A stretch of 64,000 nucleotides of DNA. It comes from JAXMHQ01 sp046346665. GTDB lineage: Bacteria; Verrucomicrobiota; Verrucomicrobiia; Limisphaerales; JAXMHQ01. Below are positions 49,041-57,741 of the stretch, in pieces. The position numbers and the translations under genes are program-made. Position 1 is the first letter of the stretch. Each line of letters starts with the position of its first letter. Location of the stretch: contig JAXMHQ010000011.1 of assembly GCA_046346665.1 (NCBI GenBank), positions 1 to 64,000 on the forward strand. Direction: 5' to 3'. The notes under the pieces are model-generated. The model did not search any database. It worked only from the letters and a program-made list of their open reading frames with translations, and was not told the origin of the DNA.

Positions 49041-50297
49041 TCATCTCAGGAACAGCAGCCACACGATAATGAGCATCGGGACCATGAACGGCAGGGTGAA
49101 CCGCGCGACGTAACCCAGGAACGTTGGGGTATGAACCTTCTGCTGGTCGGCGATGGCTTTGACCATGAAGTTGGGGCCGTTGCCGATGTAGGTGTTGGCG
49201 CCGAAGAAGACGGAACCGACGCTGATGGCGAGCACGCCGTTGGGATTGTGCAGCAGCAGGGAAGGCACGTCGCCCGCGCCGGCGGCGCCGAGGAGCGCGC
49301 TCAGGAAACTCAGGTAGGTGGGGGCGTTGTCCAGCACGCTGGAGAGCGTGCCGCTGCCGAAATAAAACAGCGCTGGCGATGGGGTCCCCATCCGCGTCGC
49401 ATTCGCCGAAAGCCAGTCCAGTGCCGGCATCATCGTCCCGAAAATCCCAACAAATAATATGGCGACTTCCTTGATCGGGTGCAGGTTGAAATGATTGGCT
49501 TCGTGGACGGGTTTGGCGGTGGTGAAATACGAACCGAGGGCGGCGCCGATCATGAGGGCTTCACGGAGGAAGGGCGGGTGGTGAATGAACACGGCTCCGA
49601 GAATGACGGCGAGGAAGGCGAGGTTGCCGAGTCCATCGACGCGCCAGTGCTCGTGGGCGGTCAGTTCCTCGCGGACCGGTTTGGGGGCGCGGGTATAATT
49701 GCGGGCGTCGACCCAGTAAAACATTGCCAGCAGCACGCCGACGCCCGTGAGCCAGATCGGCCAGCCGCGCTGCGCCACCCACCAGAACGGAACCCCGGTG
49801 AGATAGCCGAGGAACAGGGGCGGGTCGCCGATGGGCGTGAGGCAGCCACCCACGTTTGAGACGATGAAAATGAAGAAGACAATGTGGTGCGCGGTGACGC
49901 GGTATTTGTTGGCACGGATCCAGGGACGGATGAGGAGCATGGAGGCGCCGGTGGTTCCGAGGAGATTGGCGATCACGGCGCCGACGGCGAGGAAGAGCAC
50001 GTTCGACAGCGGGGTGGATTCGCCTTTGATGCCGATGTGGATGCCGCCGGACACGATGAAAAGCGAGCCGATGAGGCAGATGAAGCTGAAATAGTCGAAT
50101 GCGACGGTCCCCACGCGGGCGGCGGCGCCGAGAACGGCGACGTAATAGATCACAACGCCGGCGGCGAGGGCCCAGCAGACTTTGGGATAGTGTTTGCCCC
50201 ACCAATCGGCGAAGAACAGCGGCGCCAGGGCAATGGCCGCCAGCAGGGCGGCGAAGGGCAGGGCCATGAACAGCGGCGGAACAGAATTGGCAGGCAT
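49041..50297 (-). CDS. Ion transporter superfamily Na+/H+ antiporter-like protein
   Basis: A 418-residue polytopic membrane protein with about ten to eleven hydrophobic segments. Typical segments of the NhaD/CitMHS-type ion transporter superfamily are present: FSFICLIGSLFIVSGGIHI, LLGTTGASMLLIRPWIRANKY, FFIFIVSNVGGCLTPIGDPPLFLGYL and FGSGTLSSVLDNAPTYLSF. The GGxLTPIGDPPL loop and the SSVLDNAPTYL repeat are the two re-entrant signatures of sodium/proton antiporters of this kind. Direction and ion are inferred. Only 7 nt separate it from the KdpE-like response regulator upstream on the same strand, so it may share that operon and be osmotically regulated. Confidence 0.8.
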   Translation of the reverse strand: MPANSVPPLFMALPFAALLAAIALAPLFFADWWGKHYPKVCWALAAGVVIYYVAVLGAAARVGTVAFDYFSFICLIGSLFIVSGGIHIGIKGESTPLSNVLFLAVGAVIANLLGTTGASMLLIRPWIRANKYRVTAHHIVFFIFIVSNVGGCLTPIGDPPLFLGYLTGVPFWWVAQRGWPIWLTGVGVLLAMFYWVDARNYTRAPKPVREELTAHEHWRVDGLGNLAFLAVILGAVFIHHPPFLREALMIGAALGSYFTTAKPVHEANHFNLHPIKEVAILFVGIFGTMMPALDWLSANATRMGTPSPALFYFGSGTLSSVLDNAPTYLSFLSALLGAAGAGDVPSLLLHNPNGVLAISVGSVFFGANTYIGNGPNFMVKAIADQQKVHTPTFLGYVARFTLPFMVPMLIIVWLLFLR

Positions 50298-50304
50298 GAG
50301 GATG

Positions 50305-51009
50305 TCAATTGTCTTCGAGGCGGTAGCCGACGCCGGGTTCCGTCAGCAGCAAGCGGGGCGAAGCCGGTTCCGATTCCAGTTTGTCGCGCAGCCGCGCCAC
50401 GTACACGCGGAGGTATTGCATTTCCGATTCGTGGTCGGCGCCCCAGACTTCGCGGAGAATCTGGCGGTGCGTGAGAACTTTTCCCGCGTGGCGGACGAGA
50501 AGGTGGAACAGGTCATACTCGGTTGCCGTGAGTTTAACGGCCTGTCCCGCCCGCGTCACGCGCCGCCGCGCCAGGTCGACTTCCACTTCCCCGAAGCGCA
50601 TCAGGGGTTGCTCGACGCCGGCCAGGGAACCGTGCCGGAGAGCGACGCGCAGCCGCGCGAGGAGTTCGCCCGTGTTGAACGGCTTCATAATGTAATCATC
50701 CGCCCCGCTGTCCAGTGCCGTGATTTTTTCGGATTCCCCGTCCTGGACGGTGAGGACCACGACGGGTGTCTGCGTCCATTCGCGCAAACGGCGCAGGACT
50801 TCGATGCCGTCCATGTCCGGCAATCCGAGGTCGAGGAGGATGAGATCCTGGCGGGCGAAGGCGGCGCCGGCGAGGGCGGTTTCGCCATCGCCGGCCACGC
50901 TGACATGATAACCGGCACCCCGGAGCGCCAGGCTTAGCAAACGCTGGATCTGCGGTTCGTCATCCACCACCAGCACTTTGTAGGCAGGATCCGCCGGTTG
51001 CGAATTCAT
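50305..51009 (-). CDS. KdpE-like response regulator
   Basis: A 234-residue OmpR/PhoB-type regulator. The receiver domain (about 12-125) shows VVDDEPQI, the phosphoacceptor in LILLDLGLPDMDG (Asp about 58), VVVLTVQD and YIMKPF (Lys about 108). A winged-helix DNA-binding domain follows (RFGEVEVDLARRRVTR, KLTATEYDLFHLLVRHAGKVLTHRQIL in pieces, YLRVYVARLRDKLE). It is close in style to KdpE. The start at 51009 is preferred because GAAGA lies 6 nt before it; an ATG at 51015 overlapping the kinase stop is also possible. The upstream kinase gene is directly adjacent. Confidence 0.88.
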   Translation of the reverse strand: MNSQPADPAYKVLVVDDEPQIQRLLSLALRGAGYHVSVAGDGETALAGAAFARQDLILLDLGLPDMDGIEVLRRLREWTQTPVVVLTVQDGESEKITALDSGADDYIMKPFNTGELLARLRVALRHGSLAGVEQPLMRFGEVEVDLARRRVTRAGQAVKLTATEYDLFHLLVRHAGKVLTHRQILREVWGADHESEMQYLRVYVARLRDKLESEPASPRLLLTEPGVGYRLEDN

Positions 51010-51011
51010 AA

Positions 51012-52193
51012 TCATTCTTCGGGCACACGCGTCATCGGGGTGAGTTTTAAACGCAACGAGAAGACCGCGCCGCCGCCGGGCCTGGGCCCGGCGTGAATCG
51101 AGCCGCCCTGTGCTTCGAGGAATCCGCGCGCGATGGCGAGCCCCAGCCCGGTCCCTCCCGGCGCCGACTGCGGCAGCCGGCAAAATGGCTCGAACAATCG
51201 CTGGACCTGGTCTGCCGGAATCCCCGGACCCCGGTCGGCCACGTCAATCAGCAGATGCGGCGGCTCAACCCGGGCCGACACGGTGATCGGCGTGCCCGGC
51301 GGAGTGTGAACGGCGGCGTTCACAATGAGGTTGGACAGCGCCTGCTGCAACAGCACGTGATCCACCCTCGCCAGCGGCAGGTCAGGGTCGATTCGGATTT
51401 CAAACGGATGCCCGTCGAGGAACGGGCCCGCGTCGCGGGCGGCGCTCCGGACGACGTCGGCGACATCGTGCCACTCCAGGTTCGCCCGGAGCTGTCCGGA
51501 CTGGAGGCGGGCGGCGCTTAAAAGACTTTGAACCACGCGATTGAGGCGCAGGCTGGCGGTTTCGATTTCTGCCGCGAGCGTGCGGGCTTCGGGCGGGACG
51601 CCCGCGCACGAGCGGAGGCTGCTGGAGGCGCTTTGTATCCCGGCGATGGGCGTGCGGAGTTCATGCGACACGGAATTCAGCAGCGAACGGCCGAGTCGCT
51701 CCGATTCCGCGAGGAGTCGATTCCGCAATTCCGTGTCGCGCTGGGTTCGCAGGTGGCCGGTGAGATGCCCCACGGTGAGCGTGACCACGAAATAGGTGAC
51801 CAGCATCATGTTGTCGTAGAAATCCGACATGTTGAACGCGAAGGGCGGGGGCGCGAAAAAGAAGTTCCATGCGGCGGCGGTGAGGAGGGTTCCAAGCAGG
51901 ATCGGCCCGCGGGAGATGATCAGGGCCAGGAGCACGATGCTGAGGAGGTAAACCAGGGCGATGGCCTGGTAACCGATCCAGTTCTGGAGCCACAGATTCA
52001 GCAGCGTGAGAGTGACTGCATTGGCGAAGGCGACCAGGTATTGCTGCCACGACGGAGCGAATAACGGGAAGTCCTGAAGCCTTCGAACCAGGCGGGGGAT
52101 CGTTCCCGGTACGCCAGGCCTGCCGTCCCGCGGGCGCGAAACCACCGACGCGCGCGCGTCCAGGTTGTTTCCGTCCATTACCAGGCTTTCCAT
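51012..52193 (-). CDS. KdpD-like sensor histidine kinase lacking the N-terminal domain
   Basis: A 393-residue membrane kinase from the ATG at 52193. It has no KdpD/Usp N-terminal cytoplasmic domain. It starts with a short cytoplasmic tail and then the four-segment DUF4118 membrane region (YLVAFANAVTLTLLNLWL, IALVYLLSIVLLALIIS, ILLGTLLTAAAWNFFF, MMLVTYFVVTLTVGHL). The HisKA site is LLNSVSHELRTPIAG (His about 190); the ATPase domain has NLIVNAAVHTP (N box), ADRGPGIPAD (G1) and GGTGLGLAIARGFLEAQGG (G2). KdpD homologues sense potassium limitation or osmotic stress. The kdpFABC pump genes are absent from the window, so the target is unknown. Confidence 0.85.
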   Translation of the reverse strand: MESLVMDGNNLDARASVVSRPRDGRPGVPGTIPRLVRRLQDFPLFAPSWQQYLVAFANAVTLTLLNLWLQNWIGYQAIALVYLLSIVLLALIISRGPILLGTLLTAAAWNFFFAPPPFAFNMSDFYDNMMLVTYFVVTLTVGHLTGHLRTQRDTELRNRLLAESERLGRSLLNSVSHELRTPIAGIQSASSSLRSCAGVPPEARTLAAEIETASLRLNRVVQSLLSAARLQSGQLRANLEWHDVADVVRSAARDAGPFLDGHPFEIRIDPDLPLARVDHVLLQQALSNLIVNAAVHTPPGTPITVSARVEPPHLLIDVADRGPGIPADQVQRLFEPFCRLPQSAPGGTGLGLAIARGFLEAQGGSIHAGPRPGGGAVFSLRLKLTPMTRVPEE

Positions 52194-52447
52194 TGATTGC
52201 CCCCAAGCATAGCGGGAATCACACCAACGCGCGGCCCGGGGGCTCCGGCCGTGGAATTCAGGCAATTCCGCATAAATCCTTGGAAAATCGCCCGTGGCGC
52301 CTCCCGGTTTTTCTGAAGAACCGCGGCCAGCCTGATCAAATAACAACACCGGCATGGATATCAACGCTGCATCAACCGCAACCTTCAAAAAATAAATAAT
52401 CCCTAAACAAAAGGGTTTTGATTCATTTGGCGGGCCGGTTGAAATGC

Positions 52448-52463
52448 TGGCACCGCCAGTGCT
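52448..52463 (+). promoter_or_regulatory. Sigma-54-like promoter of glnK copy 1
   Basis: TGGCACCGCCAGTGCT matches the -24/-12 consensus TGGCAC-N5-TTGCT except for one base, with the correct GG...GC spacing. It ends 118 nt before the glnK start at 52581. Sites of the same form precede glnK copies 2 and 3. Confidence 0.7.
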
Positions 52464-52580
52464 CAGGGGCGCTTCCATGCGAACCGGCAAACCCGCGCAA
52501 CACCTGGTGCCGCGTGGCATTTAAAACCAAACCGGACCGGGCGGAGCCCCGGTTCAACACGATAGAGAAACAATGAACGT

Positions 52581-52919
52581 ATGAAGAAAATCGAAGCGAT
52601 CATCAAGCCGTTCAAGCTGGAGGAAGTGAAGGACGCCCTGGGCGAAATCGGCATCGAAGGGATGACCATCACGGAAGTGAAAGGATTCGGCCGCCAGAAG
52701 GGCCACACCGAGATCTACCGCGGCAGCGAATACACGGTGGATTTCCTTCCGAAAATCAAAATCGAACTCGTCCTGGCCGAATCACGGCTCGACGCCGCCA
52801 TCGCCGCCATTATCAAGGCCGCCAAGACCGGCAAGATCGGCGACGGCAAAGTGTTCGTCTCGACCGTCGAACAAATCGTCCGGATCCGGACCGAGGAGAA
52901 AGGCGAGCAGGCCATTTGA
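52581..52919 (+). CDS. glnK: P-II nitrogen regulatory protein GlnK, copy 1
   Basis: A 112-residue trimeric signal protein that binds ATP/ADP and 2-oxoglutarate and regulates ammonium channels. Near-identical to copies 2 and 3. Seen: MKKIEAIIKPFKLEEVKDAL, the T-loop GFGRQKGHTEIYRGSEYTVDF in pieces with the uridylylation tyrosine at residue 51, KIELVLAESRLDAAIAAII and TGKIGDGKVFVS (nucleotide-binding B-loop). A sigma-54-like site lies upstream and amtB copy 1 (broken) starts 36 nt downstream. The Tyr51 indicates possible GlnD control. The nucleotide sequence differs from copy 3 mainly at synonymous positions. Confidence 0.97.
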   Translation: MKKIEAIIKPFKLEEVKDALGEIGIEGMTITEVKGFGRQKGHTEIYRGSEYTVDFLPKIKIELVLAESRLDAAIAAIIKAAKTGKIGDGKVFVSTVEQIVRIRTEEKGEQAI

Positions 52920-52954
52920 TCCGACAAACCCACCCTCAAATACCCAATATCCTT

Positions 52955-54442
52955 ATGAAGAAATTTTTTGGTTTGTTCAGTTTGATGGCGATTCTCGCCT
53001 CGGGTTCCCTGACGATGCGGGCGGCGGACGCGCCGGCGGCGCCGGCGCCGAGCCTTTGAGCACGGGTGTCGTCGCTGGAAGCGGCGTGAACAACGGCGAC
53101 CCGACGAGTGCGTTGAAAGACAAGGACGGGAAGATTCCGGACGGTTTGGTGACGCCGACGTCGGCGTCGGCAGGACCTGGACATAACGCGTGGATGATGG
53201 CCAGTTCTGCGCTGGTGCTGTTCATGACGTTGCCGGGGCTGTTCCTGTTCTACGGGGGCCTGGTGCGGCGGAAGAACATATTGTCGGTGGTGGCGCAATG
53301 CTTCGGGATCGCGGGGCTGGTGACGATCCTGTGGGTGGTGTTCGGCTACAGCATGGTGTTCGCCGACGGGGCGGACATCATCAAGGGAGTGGTGGGGAAC
53401 ATGAAGTTCTACTTTTTGGCGGAGAGTGGATTCTGCGCCGAACACGAACTACGCGTATTGGGTGTCGCACAACGTGTTCAGCATGTATCAGCTGATGTTT
53501 GCGATCATCACGCCGGCGCTGATATTGGGAGCGATTGCCGAGCGCATCAAGTTCAGTTCGATGCTGCTGTTCATGGGATTGTGGATGGTGATTGTGTATT
53601 TTCCGCTGGCGCACATGGTGTGGGGGGTGAATGGGGCGATGAACGGCGTGCGGAACGCGGGGGCGTCGATCAAGGCGATTGATTTTGCGGGCGGGACGGT
53701 GGTGCACATGTCGTCCGGGTGGTCGGCGTTGATCCTGTGTTTGATTTGGGCAAGCGGCTGGGATTTCCGAAGGAGCCGATGCCGCCGCACAGCATGGTGT
53801 TGTGTGCGATTGGCACAGGGATGCTGTGGGTGGGATACGGTATGGATTTATCGCGGGCAGCGCCGTGGTTGTGGACGGGGTGGCGGCCAACGCGTTCATG
53901 ACGACGACGGTGGCGACGGCGGTGGCATCGTTTGTGTACGCCGGCGGAATGGATACCCGGGGGCAAGCCGAGCGTGCTGGGCTATTGCTCGGGGGCTGTG
54001 GCCGGGCTGGTGGTGATCACGCCTGCGTGCGTTTTGTGACGGTGAAGGGAGCGTTTCTGATTGGGATCGCGGCGGGGCTGATTCCGTGGTTCTTCTGTTT
54101 CAAGGTGAAGGGGTGGTTTGGGTATGACGACGCGCTGGACACGTTTGGAGTGCACGCGGTGGGCGCGGACGCTGGGAGCGCTGCTGACGGGATTCCTGGC
54201 GCGCAACGCGGCGAACGCGAAACCTGGCGACGAACCTGAAGGGATATGTGACGGATAGCCTGTTTCAACCGCTGGTGATCGAGCAGCTGAAAGCGATCGC
54301 AGACGCTGGTATTGGCGGTGGTGGGAACGATCATCATCGCGTATGTGGTGAAGGCGATCCTTAGCCTGCGTCGAGCGAGGAAGTGGAAACGGTGGGCCTG
54401 ACCTCTCCGAACACGGCGAGGAAGGCTTCACGCCGAAGCATA
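52955..54442 (+). pseudogene. amtB: Ammonium transporter amtB copy 1, decayed by many frameshifts
   Basis: From the signal peptide start (MKKFFGLFSLMAILASGSLT) to the stop at 54440 the sequence runs parallel to the intact amtB at 60527-62020 but is broken by about ten small indels. The first extra T creates a TGA at 53057-53059. Single or double changes follow near 53084, 53423, 53745, 53835, 54030, 54165, 54221, 54302 and 54400. Between indels the two copies are almost identical at the DNA level, from about position 53003 on, while the first 50 bases differ. Long fragments remain in two frames (53056-53682, 53426-54016). Either gene conversion followed by decay, or consensus errors in a repeat. 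Confidence 0.85.
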
Positions 54443-54497
54443 AGATGACGGGGAGGGACGCCATCCCGGCGTCCCTGTCCCAAACGGCTCGGAGAAC

Positions 54498-54545
54498 GCC
54501 CGCCGCACCGCAGGTCGAAAGACCTGGTGCGGCGGTTTTGTTTGG
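54498..54545 (+). terminator. Intrinsic terminator after the amtB pseudogene
   Basis: CCGCCGCACC and GGTGCGGCGG arms with loop GCAGGTCGAAAGACCT, followed by TTTTGTTT. Almost the same terminator follows the intact amtB copy 3 at 62076-62120. Confidence 0.8.
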
Positions 54546-54586
54546 GGACCTTTTAGCTTCTGGTTTTGGTTAGTTAGCGAATAACG

Positions 54587-54616
54587 GATGTGACACCGGG
54601 GACCCGGTGTCACATC
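54587..54616. repeat. Strong 13-bp palindrome in the glnK1-glnK2 spacer
   Basis: GATGTGACACCGG and CCGGTGTCACATC are exact complements around a 4-base loop. No T-tract follows. It could be an operator or a structured RNA element. Confidence 0.5.
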
Positions 54617-54651
54617 TAGACATTCAACATTTGGAGAGATTTTCCGGATAG

Positions 54652-54700
54652 GGGGTTAAAGGGTTGAATAGTTAAGCGGTTAAAGAGTTAGGTGTTCGTG
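54652..54700. repeat. Tandem 8-nt repeat (GGTTAAAG/GGTTGAAT)
   Basis: GGTTAAAG, GGTTGAAT, AGTTAAGC, GGTTAAAG, AGTTAGG units, related to the octamers at 5421-5520. A weak facing arm (CATTCAACCTCTT) is at 54710-54722. Confidence 0.55.
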
Positions 54701-54752
54701 CGCAGACCATTCAACCTCTTTGACGTTTCTCGCCTTCACCTGATTTATCCGT

Positions 54753-54914
54753 TCACCGGCTCAAGGATTCCATCACCACTGGCTGAAAAGATTCGGGCTG
54801 TTTATTTCGCAACAGCACCGAAATAAACATCCCATCAAATGTTATGTCACTGGCATCAACAGCGCATAAACGCAGAACCTTGAGTGAATCCAGGATGTTG
54901 TCGCGCAAGTGCAT
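54753..54914 (-). CDS. Possible 53-residue remnant or small protein
   Basis: A minus-strand frame starting MHLRDNILDSLKVLRLCAVD and ending FQPVVMESLSR looks more like coding sequence than its shadows do (balanced composition, helical periodicity). It lies in an AT-richer spacer between the broken amtB and glnK copy 2. No family is recognised. It may be the end of a decayed gene. Confidence 0.3.
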   Translation of the reverse strand: MHLRDNILDSLKVLRLCAVDASDITFDGMFISVLLRNKQPESFQPVVMESLSR

Positions 54915-54933
54915 GTGACTCGGGCCGAGGTCT

Positions 54934-54949
54934 TGGCATTGCCGGTGCT
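54934..54949 (+). promoter_or_regulatory. Sigma-54-like promoter of glnK copy 2
   Basis: TGGCATTGCCGGTGCT with -24/-12 spacing like copy 1, followed by the same CAGGGG as at 52463. It ends 62 nt before the glnK start at 55011. Confidence 0.7.
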
Positions 54950-55010
54950 CAGGGGTGCAGACCCCAGCGAACCGGGTTGAACCAAACCAACTGTTCAGTC
55001 GCATGAAAAT

Positions 55011-55349
55011 ATGAAGAAAATCGAAGCGATCATTAAACCATTCAAACTGGAGGAAGTGAAGGACGCCCTCGGTGAGATCGGCATTGAAGGCATGACCGTC
55101 ACTGAAGTGAAGGGATTCGGGCGCCAGAAGGGCCACACCGAGATCTACCGTGGCAGCGAGTACACGGTCGATTTCCTCCCGAAAATCAAACTGGAAGTCG
55201 TGCTCTCGAACGAGCGCGTGGACCCGGCGATTGCCGCGATCATCAAGGCGGCCAAGACGGGGAAGATCGGCGACGGCAAGGTCTTTGTGACGGCCGTTGA
55301 GGATTCCGTCCGGATCCGGACGGAGGAGAAAGGCGACAAGGCGCTGTGA
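55011..55349 (+). CDS. glnK: P-II nitrogen regulatory protein GlnK, copy 2
   Basis: A 112-residue P-II protein. The T-loop with Tyr51 (RGSEYTVDF) and the B-loop GKIGDGKVFV are intact. Differences from copies 1 and 3 are in the second half (VVLSNERVDPAIAAI and VTAVEDSVRIRTEEKGDKAL), so this copy is the most divergent of the three and could have a different partner. It starts 41 nt before amtB copy 2, which is itself a different Amt type, so each pair may have co-evolved. Preceded by a sigma-54-like site. Confidence 0.97.
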   Translation: MKKIEAIIKPFKLEEVKDALGEIGIEGMTVTEVKGFGRQKGHTEIYRGSEYTVDFLPKIKLEVVLSNERVDPAIAAIIKAAKTGKIGDGKVFVTAVEDSVRIRTEEKGDKAL

Positions 55350-55389
55350 GGCGCGGCAACCATTGATGGCGAGCATTTCAATCAAACCT

Positions 55390-57114
55390 ATGACCAAAAA
55401 ATTCTTTTTACTGTTGGGCGCATGCGCCCTGATCAGCCTGGCGGGCATTTCGCGGGCCGCGGCAGACGACACGAACTCGATGGCCGGCATGACGAACGCG
55501 CCTGCGGAGGCGGCGCCGGCGGACACGGGTCCGAAGCCGGATCCGGCGGGCACGGCCACGGGCATGGCTTCGGACGTGCCGGGTTTTGTGGTGAGCGCGC
55601 CGGCGGATCTGAGCCCGGACGACGCCAAGGACGCGGCGAAGAAGAAGGCGTATGACGATGCGAAAAAGGCGTATGACGATTACGCGGCGCAGGCGAAGCT
55701 GGAGCCGCTGGCGGTGAAGCTGGCGGACGGGGTGGGGCACAATCGCGTCGCGATCAACTTCATGTGGACGCTCGTGACGGGTTTCCTCGTGATGTTCATG
55801 CAAGCCGGGTTTGCGCTGGTGGAAACGGGGCTGTGTCGTGCGAAGAACGCCGGCCACACGATGGCGATGAACTTCATGATTTATCCCATGGGCATGCTTG
55901 GTTTCTACGTGTGCGGTTTCGCCTTCATGTTCGGCGGTCTTGGTGCCATCGGCACCATGGGCGGCTACTCAGGTTTGAATCATGAGATTACGATCAACCT
56001 TTTCGGCAAGCCATTCGGGCTGCTGGGTTGGAAGGGATTCATGTTGCAAGGAGCCGGCTACGACACGGCCGCCTTTGCGTTGTTCCTGTTCCAGATGGTG
56101 TTTATGGACACCACTGCGACCATTCCGACCGGTGGCGCCGCGGAGCGGTGGAAATTCTCCGCATTCATGATCTACGGCTGCTTCATTGGCACGGTGATGT
56201 ATCCGTTGTTCGGGAACTGGGTTTGGGGCGGCGGCTGGCTCGCCCAGCTCGGGTCGAACTTCGGCCTCGGCCACGGGCACGTGGATTTCGCCGGCTCCTC
56301 GGTGGTGCACATGCAGGGCGGCGTGATTGCGCTGATCTTCTGCTGGTTGATCGGGCCGCGCGCAGGCAAGTATGACAAGACGGGGAAACTGGTTCACCCG
56401 ATCGTTCCGCACAACCTGCCTTTCGTCATGCTGGGCACGTTCATCCTGGCCTTCGGCTGGTTCGGGTTCAACCCCGGCTCTACACTCGCGGGCACCGACC
56501 TGCGCATCGCGGTCGTTGCGGTGAACACCATGCTCGCCTCGGCCACGGGCGCCCTCGCCGCCACCCTCCATATGTGGTGGTTCAAGACCAAGAAACCGGA
56601 TCCGTCCATGATGTGCAACGGCATGCTGGCCGGCCTCGTGGCGATCACCGCTCCCTGCGCGTTCGTCAGCGCCGGCGGCGCCTCGATCATCGGCATCATT
56701 TCAGGCATCCTCGTGGTGGAGTCCGTGTTCTTCTTCGAGAAGGCTGGCATTGACGACTGCGTCGGCGCCATCTCGGTTCACGGCGTCAACGGCGCCTGGG
56801 GCTGCCTCTCCATCGGCCTCTTCGCCGACGGCACATACGGGGACGGATGGAACGGCGTGTCCGGCACCGTCACCGGGCTCTTCTACGGCGGCGGCATGAG
56901 CCAGTTCTGGGCCGAGCTGATCGGCGTCACCACCTGCTTCGTCACCCTGTCCGTGCTCTCGGTGATCGTCTATCAAATCGCGGAGAAAATCGTCGGCAAC
57001 CGCGTGTCGATCGAGGTTGAAATCGAAGGCCTCGACGTGCCGGAAATGGGTGTGCCGGGATATAACGGCATGGTCATGGACAAGCAGGCTGAAACTCCCA
57101 TGGTCCGCGCCTAA
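55390..57114 (+). CDS. amtB: Ammonium transporter, copy 2, longer type
   Basis: A 574-residue Amt-family channel from the ATG at 55390. A signal peptide (FFLLLGACALISLAGISRAAA) is followed by an unusually long extracytoplasmic region of about 110 residues rich in Asp/Ala/Lys (KKKAYDDAKKAYDDYAAQ), then eleven membrane segments. The pore histidines are in GSSVVHMQGGVIAL and GAISVHGVNGAWG, and the ETGLCRAKNAGH and FGWFGFNPGSTLAG segments are family-typical. It is clearly a separate lineage from copies 1 and 3 (no long stretches of identity). A terminator follows at 57159. Confidence 0.95.
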   Translation: MTKKFFLLLGACALISLAGISRAAADDTNSMAGMTNAPAEAAPADTGPKPDPAGTATGMASDVPGFVVSAPADLSPDDAKDAAKKKAYDDAKKAYDDYAAQAKLEPLAVKLADGVGHNRVAINFMWTLVTGFLVMFMQAGFALVETGLCRAKNAGHTMAMNFMIYPMGMLGFYVCGFAFMFGGLGAIGTMGGYSGLNHEITINLFGKPFGLLGWKGFMLQGAGYDTAAFALFLFQMVFMDTTATIPTGGAAERWKFSAFMIYGCFIGTVMYPLFGNWVWGGGWLAQLGSNFGLGHGHVDFAGSSVVHMQGGVIALIFCWLIGPRAGKYDKTGKLVHPIVPHNLPFVMLGTFILAFGWFGFNPGSTLAGTDLRIAVVAVNTMLASATGALAATLHMWWFKTKKPDPSMMCNGMLAGLVAITAPCAFVSAGGASIIGIISGILVVESVFFFEKAGIDDCVGAISVHGVNGAWGCLSIGLFADGTYGDGWNGVSGTVTGLFYGGGMSQFWAELIGVTTCFVTLSVLSVIVYQIAEKIVGNRVSIEVEIEGLDVPEMGVPGYNGMVMDKQAETPMVRA

Positions 57115-57158
57115 GCTATTCGGGTGGCGGAGGGGTGTGGGAACCCTCCGCTCCCGCT

Positions 57159-57195
57159 GGGGTTGCGCGGACCGCCCTCCGCGCAACCCCGTTTT
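57159..57195 (+). terminator. Intrinsic terminator after amtB copy 2
   Basis: GGGGTTGCGCGG (57159-57170) and CCGCGCAACCCC (57179-57190), then GTTTT. Confidence 0.85.
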
Positions 57196-57217
57196 AAAAA
57201 CTGGAGCCAATCACTTT

Positions 57218-57547
57218 ATGAACTACAATCTGATCACCATGCTGCAATCGCTCACCGCCCTCATCGCCGGCGGACTCATCGGGTTCGCCTTCGGGCTGGT
57301 CCAGGACGCCGCCCGGCGCCGCAACGAAAAGAAAATGGAATCCGGCGAAATGACCACCGCGTGGGCCGTGATGCCGGGATCCGGCGTGCGGGTGGCCTAC
57401 CTCCTGGTGGCGCTCGTGCTGGTGCAGGTCGTGTGCCCGATGTTGTTTCGTGACGGTGTGCAGTGGTGGGTGAGCGGCGGTGTCGTGGCCGGATACGGCT
57501 TCACGCTTTACCGCCAGCTCCGGTCGAAGCTTGCCCGGAACAAGTAG
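57218..57547 (+). CDS. Small two-pass membrane protein, unknown
   Basis: A 109-residue protein from the ATG at 57218, in the same orientation just after the amtB2 terminator. Two hydrophobic segments: LTALIAGGLIGFAFGLV (about 12-28) and VAYLLVALVLVQVVCPMLF (about 59-77), with a weaker third (WWVSGGVVAGYGFTLYRQL), joined by a basic loop (DAARRRNEKKMESG). No family is recognised. The location suggests a link to nitrogen uptake, but transcription would have to pass the terminator or start separately. Confidence 0.55.
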   Translation: MNYNLITMLQSLTALIAGGLIGFAFGLVQDAARRRNEKKMESGEMTTAWAVMPGSGVRVAYLLVALVLVQVVCPMLFRDGVQWWVSGGVVAGYGFTLYRQLRSKLARNK

Positions 57548-57552
57548 TTTGT

Positions 57553-57741
57553 CCGGGAGTGCCGGCGTCCTCGCCGGCCCGCGCATGCTCCCGGGTGGGA
57601 ACTTGAAGGAAAGCTCGACGCGAATTGGCGCGCATTCTCACGAATTGAAATCCATTGGCGATAATTCGCGTCAAAGCATTTCCGCCTTTTTGCCGGGACT
57701 TGCATTCAAAACCTCCCGGCGCAATACTCTTTCAGGTAATT
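57553..57741. other. Spacer with inverted repeats, no gene
   Basis: Contains a GC-rich GCCGGCGTCCTCGCCGGC hairpin at about 57562-57579, and a palindromic pair (GACGCGAATT at about 57617 and AATTCGCGTC at about 57664) related to the repeats at 63590. No coding sequence is convincing. The c-di-AMP riboswitch follows. Confidence 0.5.

Noticed and set aside
53426..54016. 196-codon plus-strand frame inside the amtB region
   Set aside because: It is a fragment of the frameshifted amtB pseudogene, not an independent gene.
55408..56571. Minus-strand frames opposite amtB copy 2
   Set aside because: Arg/His-rich shadows of a GC-rich transporter gene.
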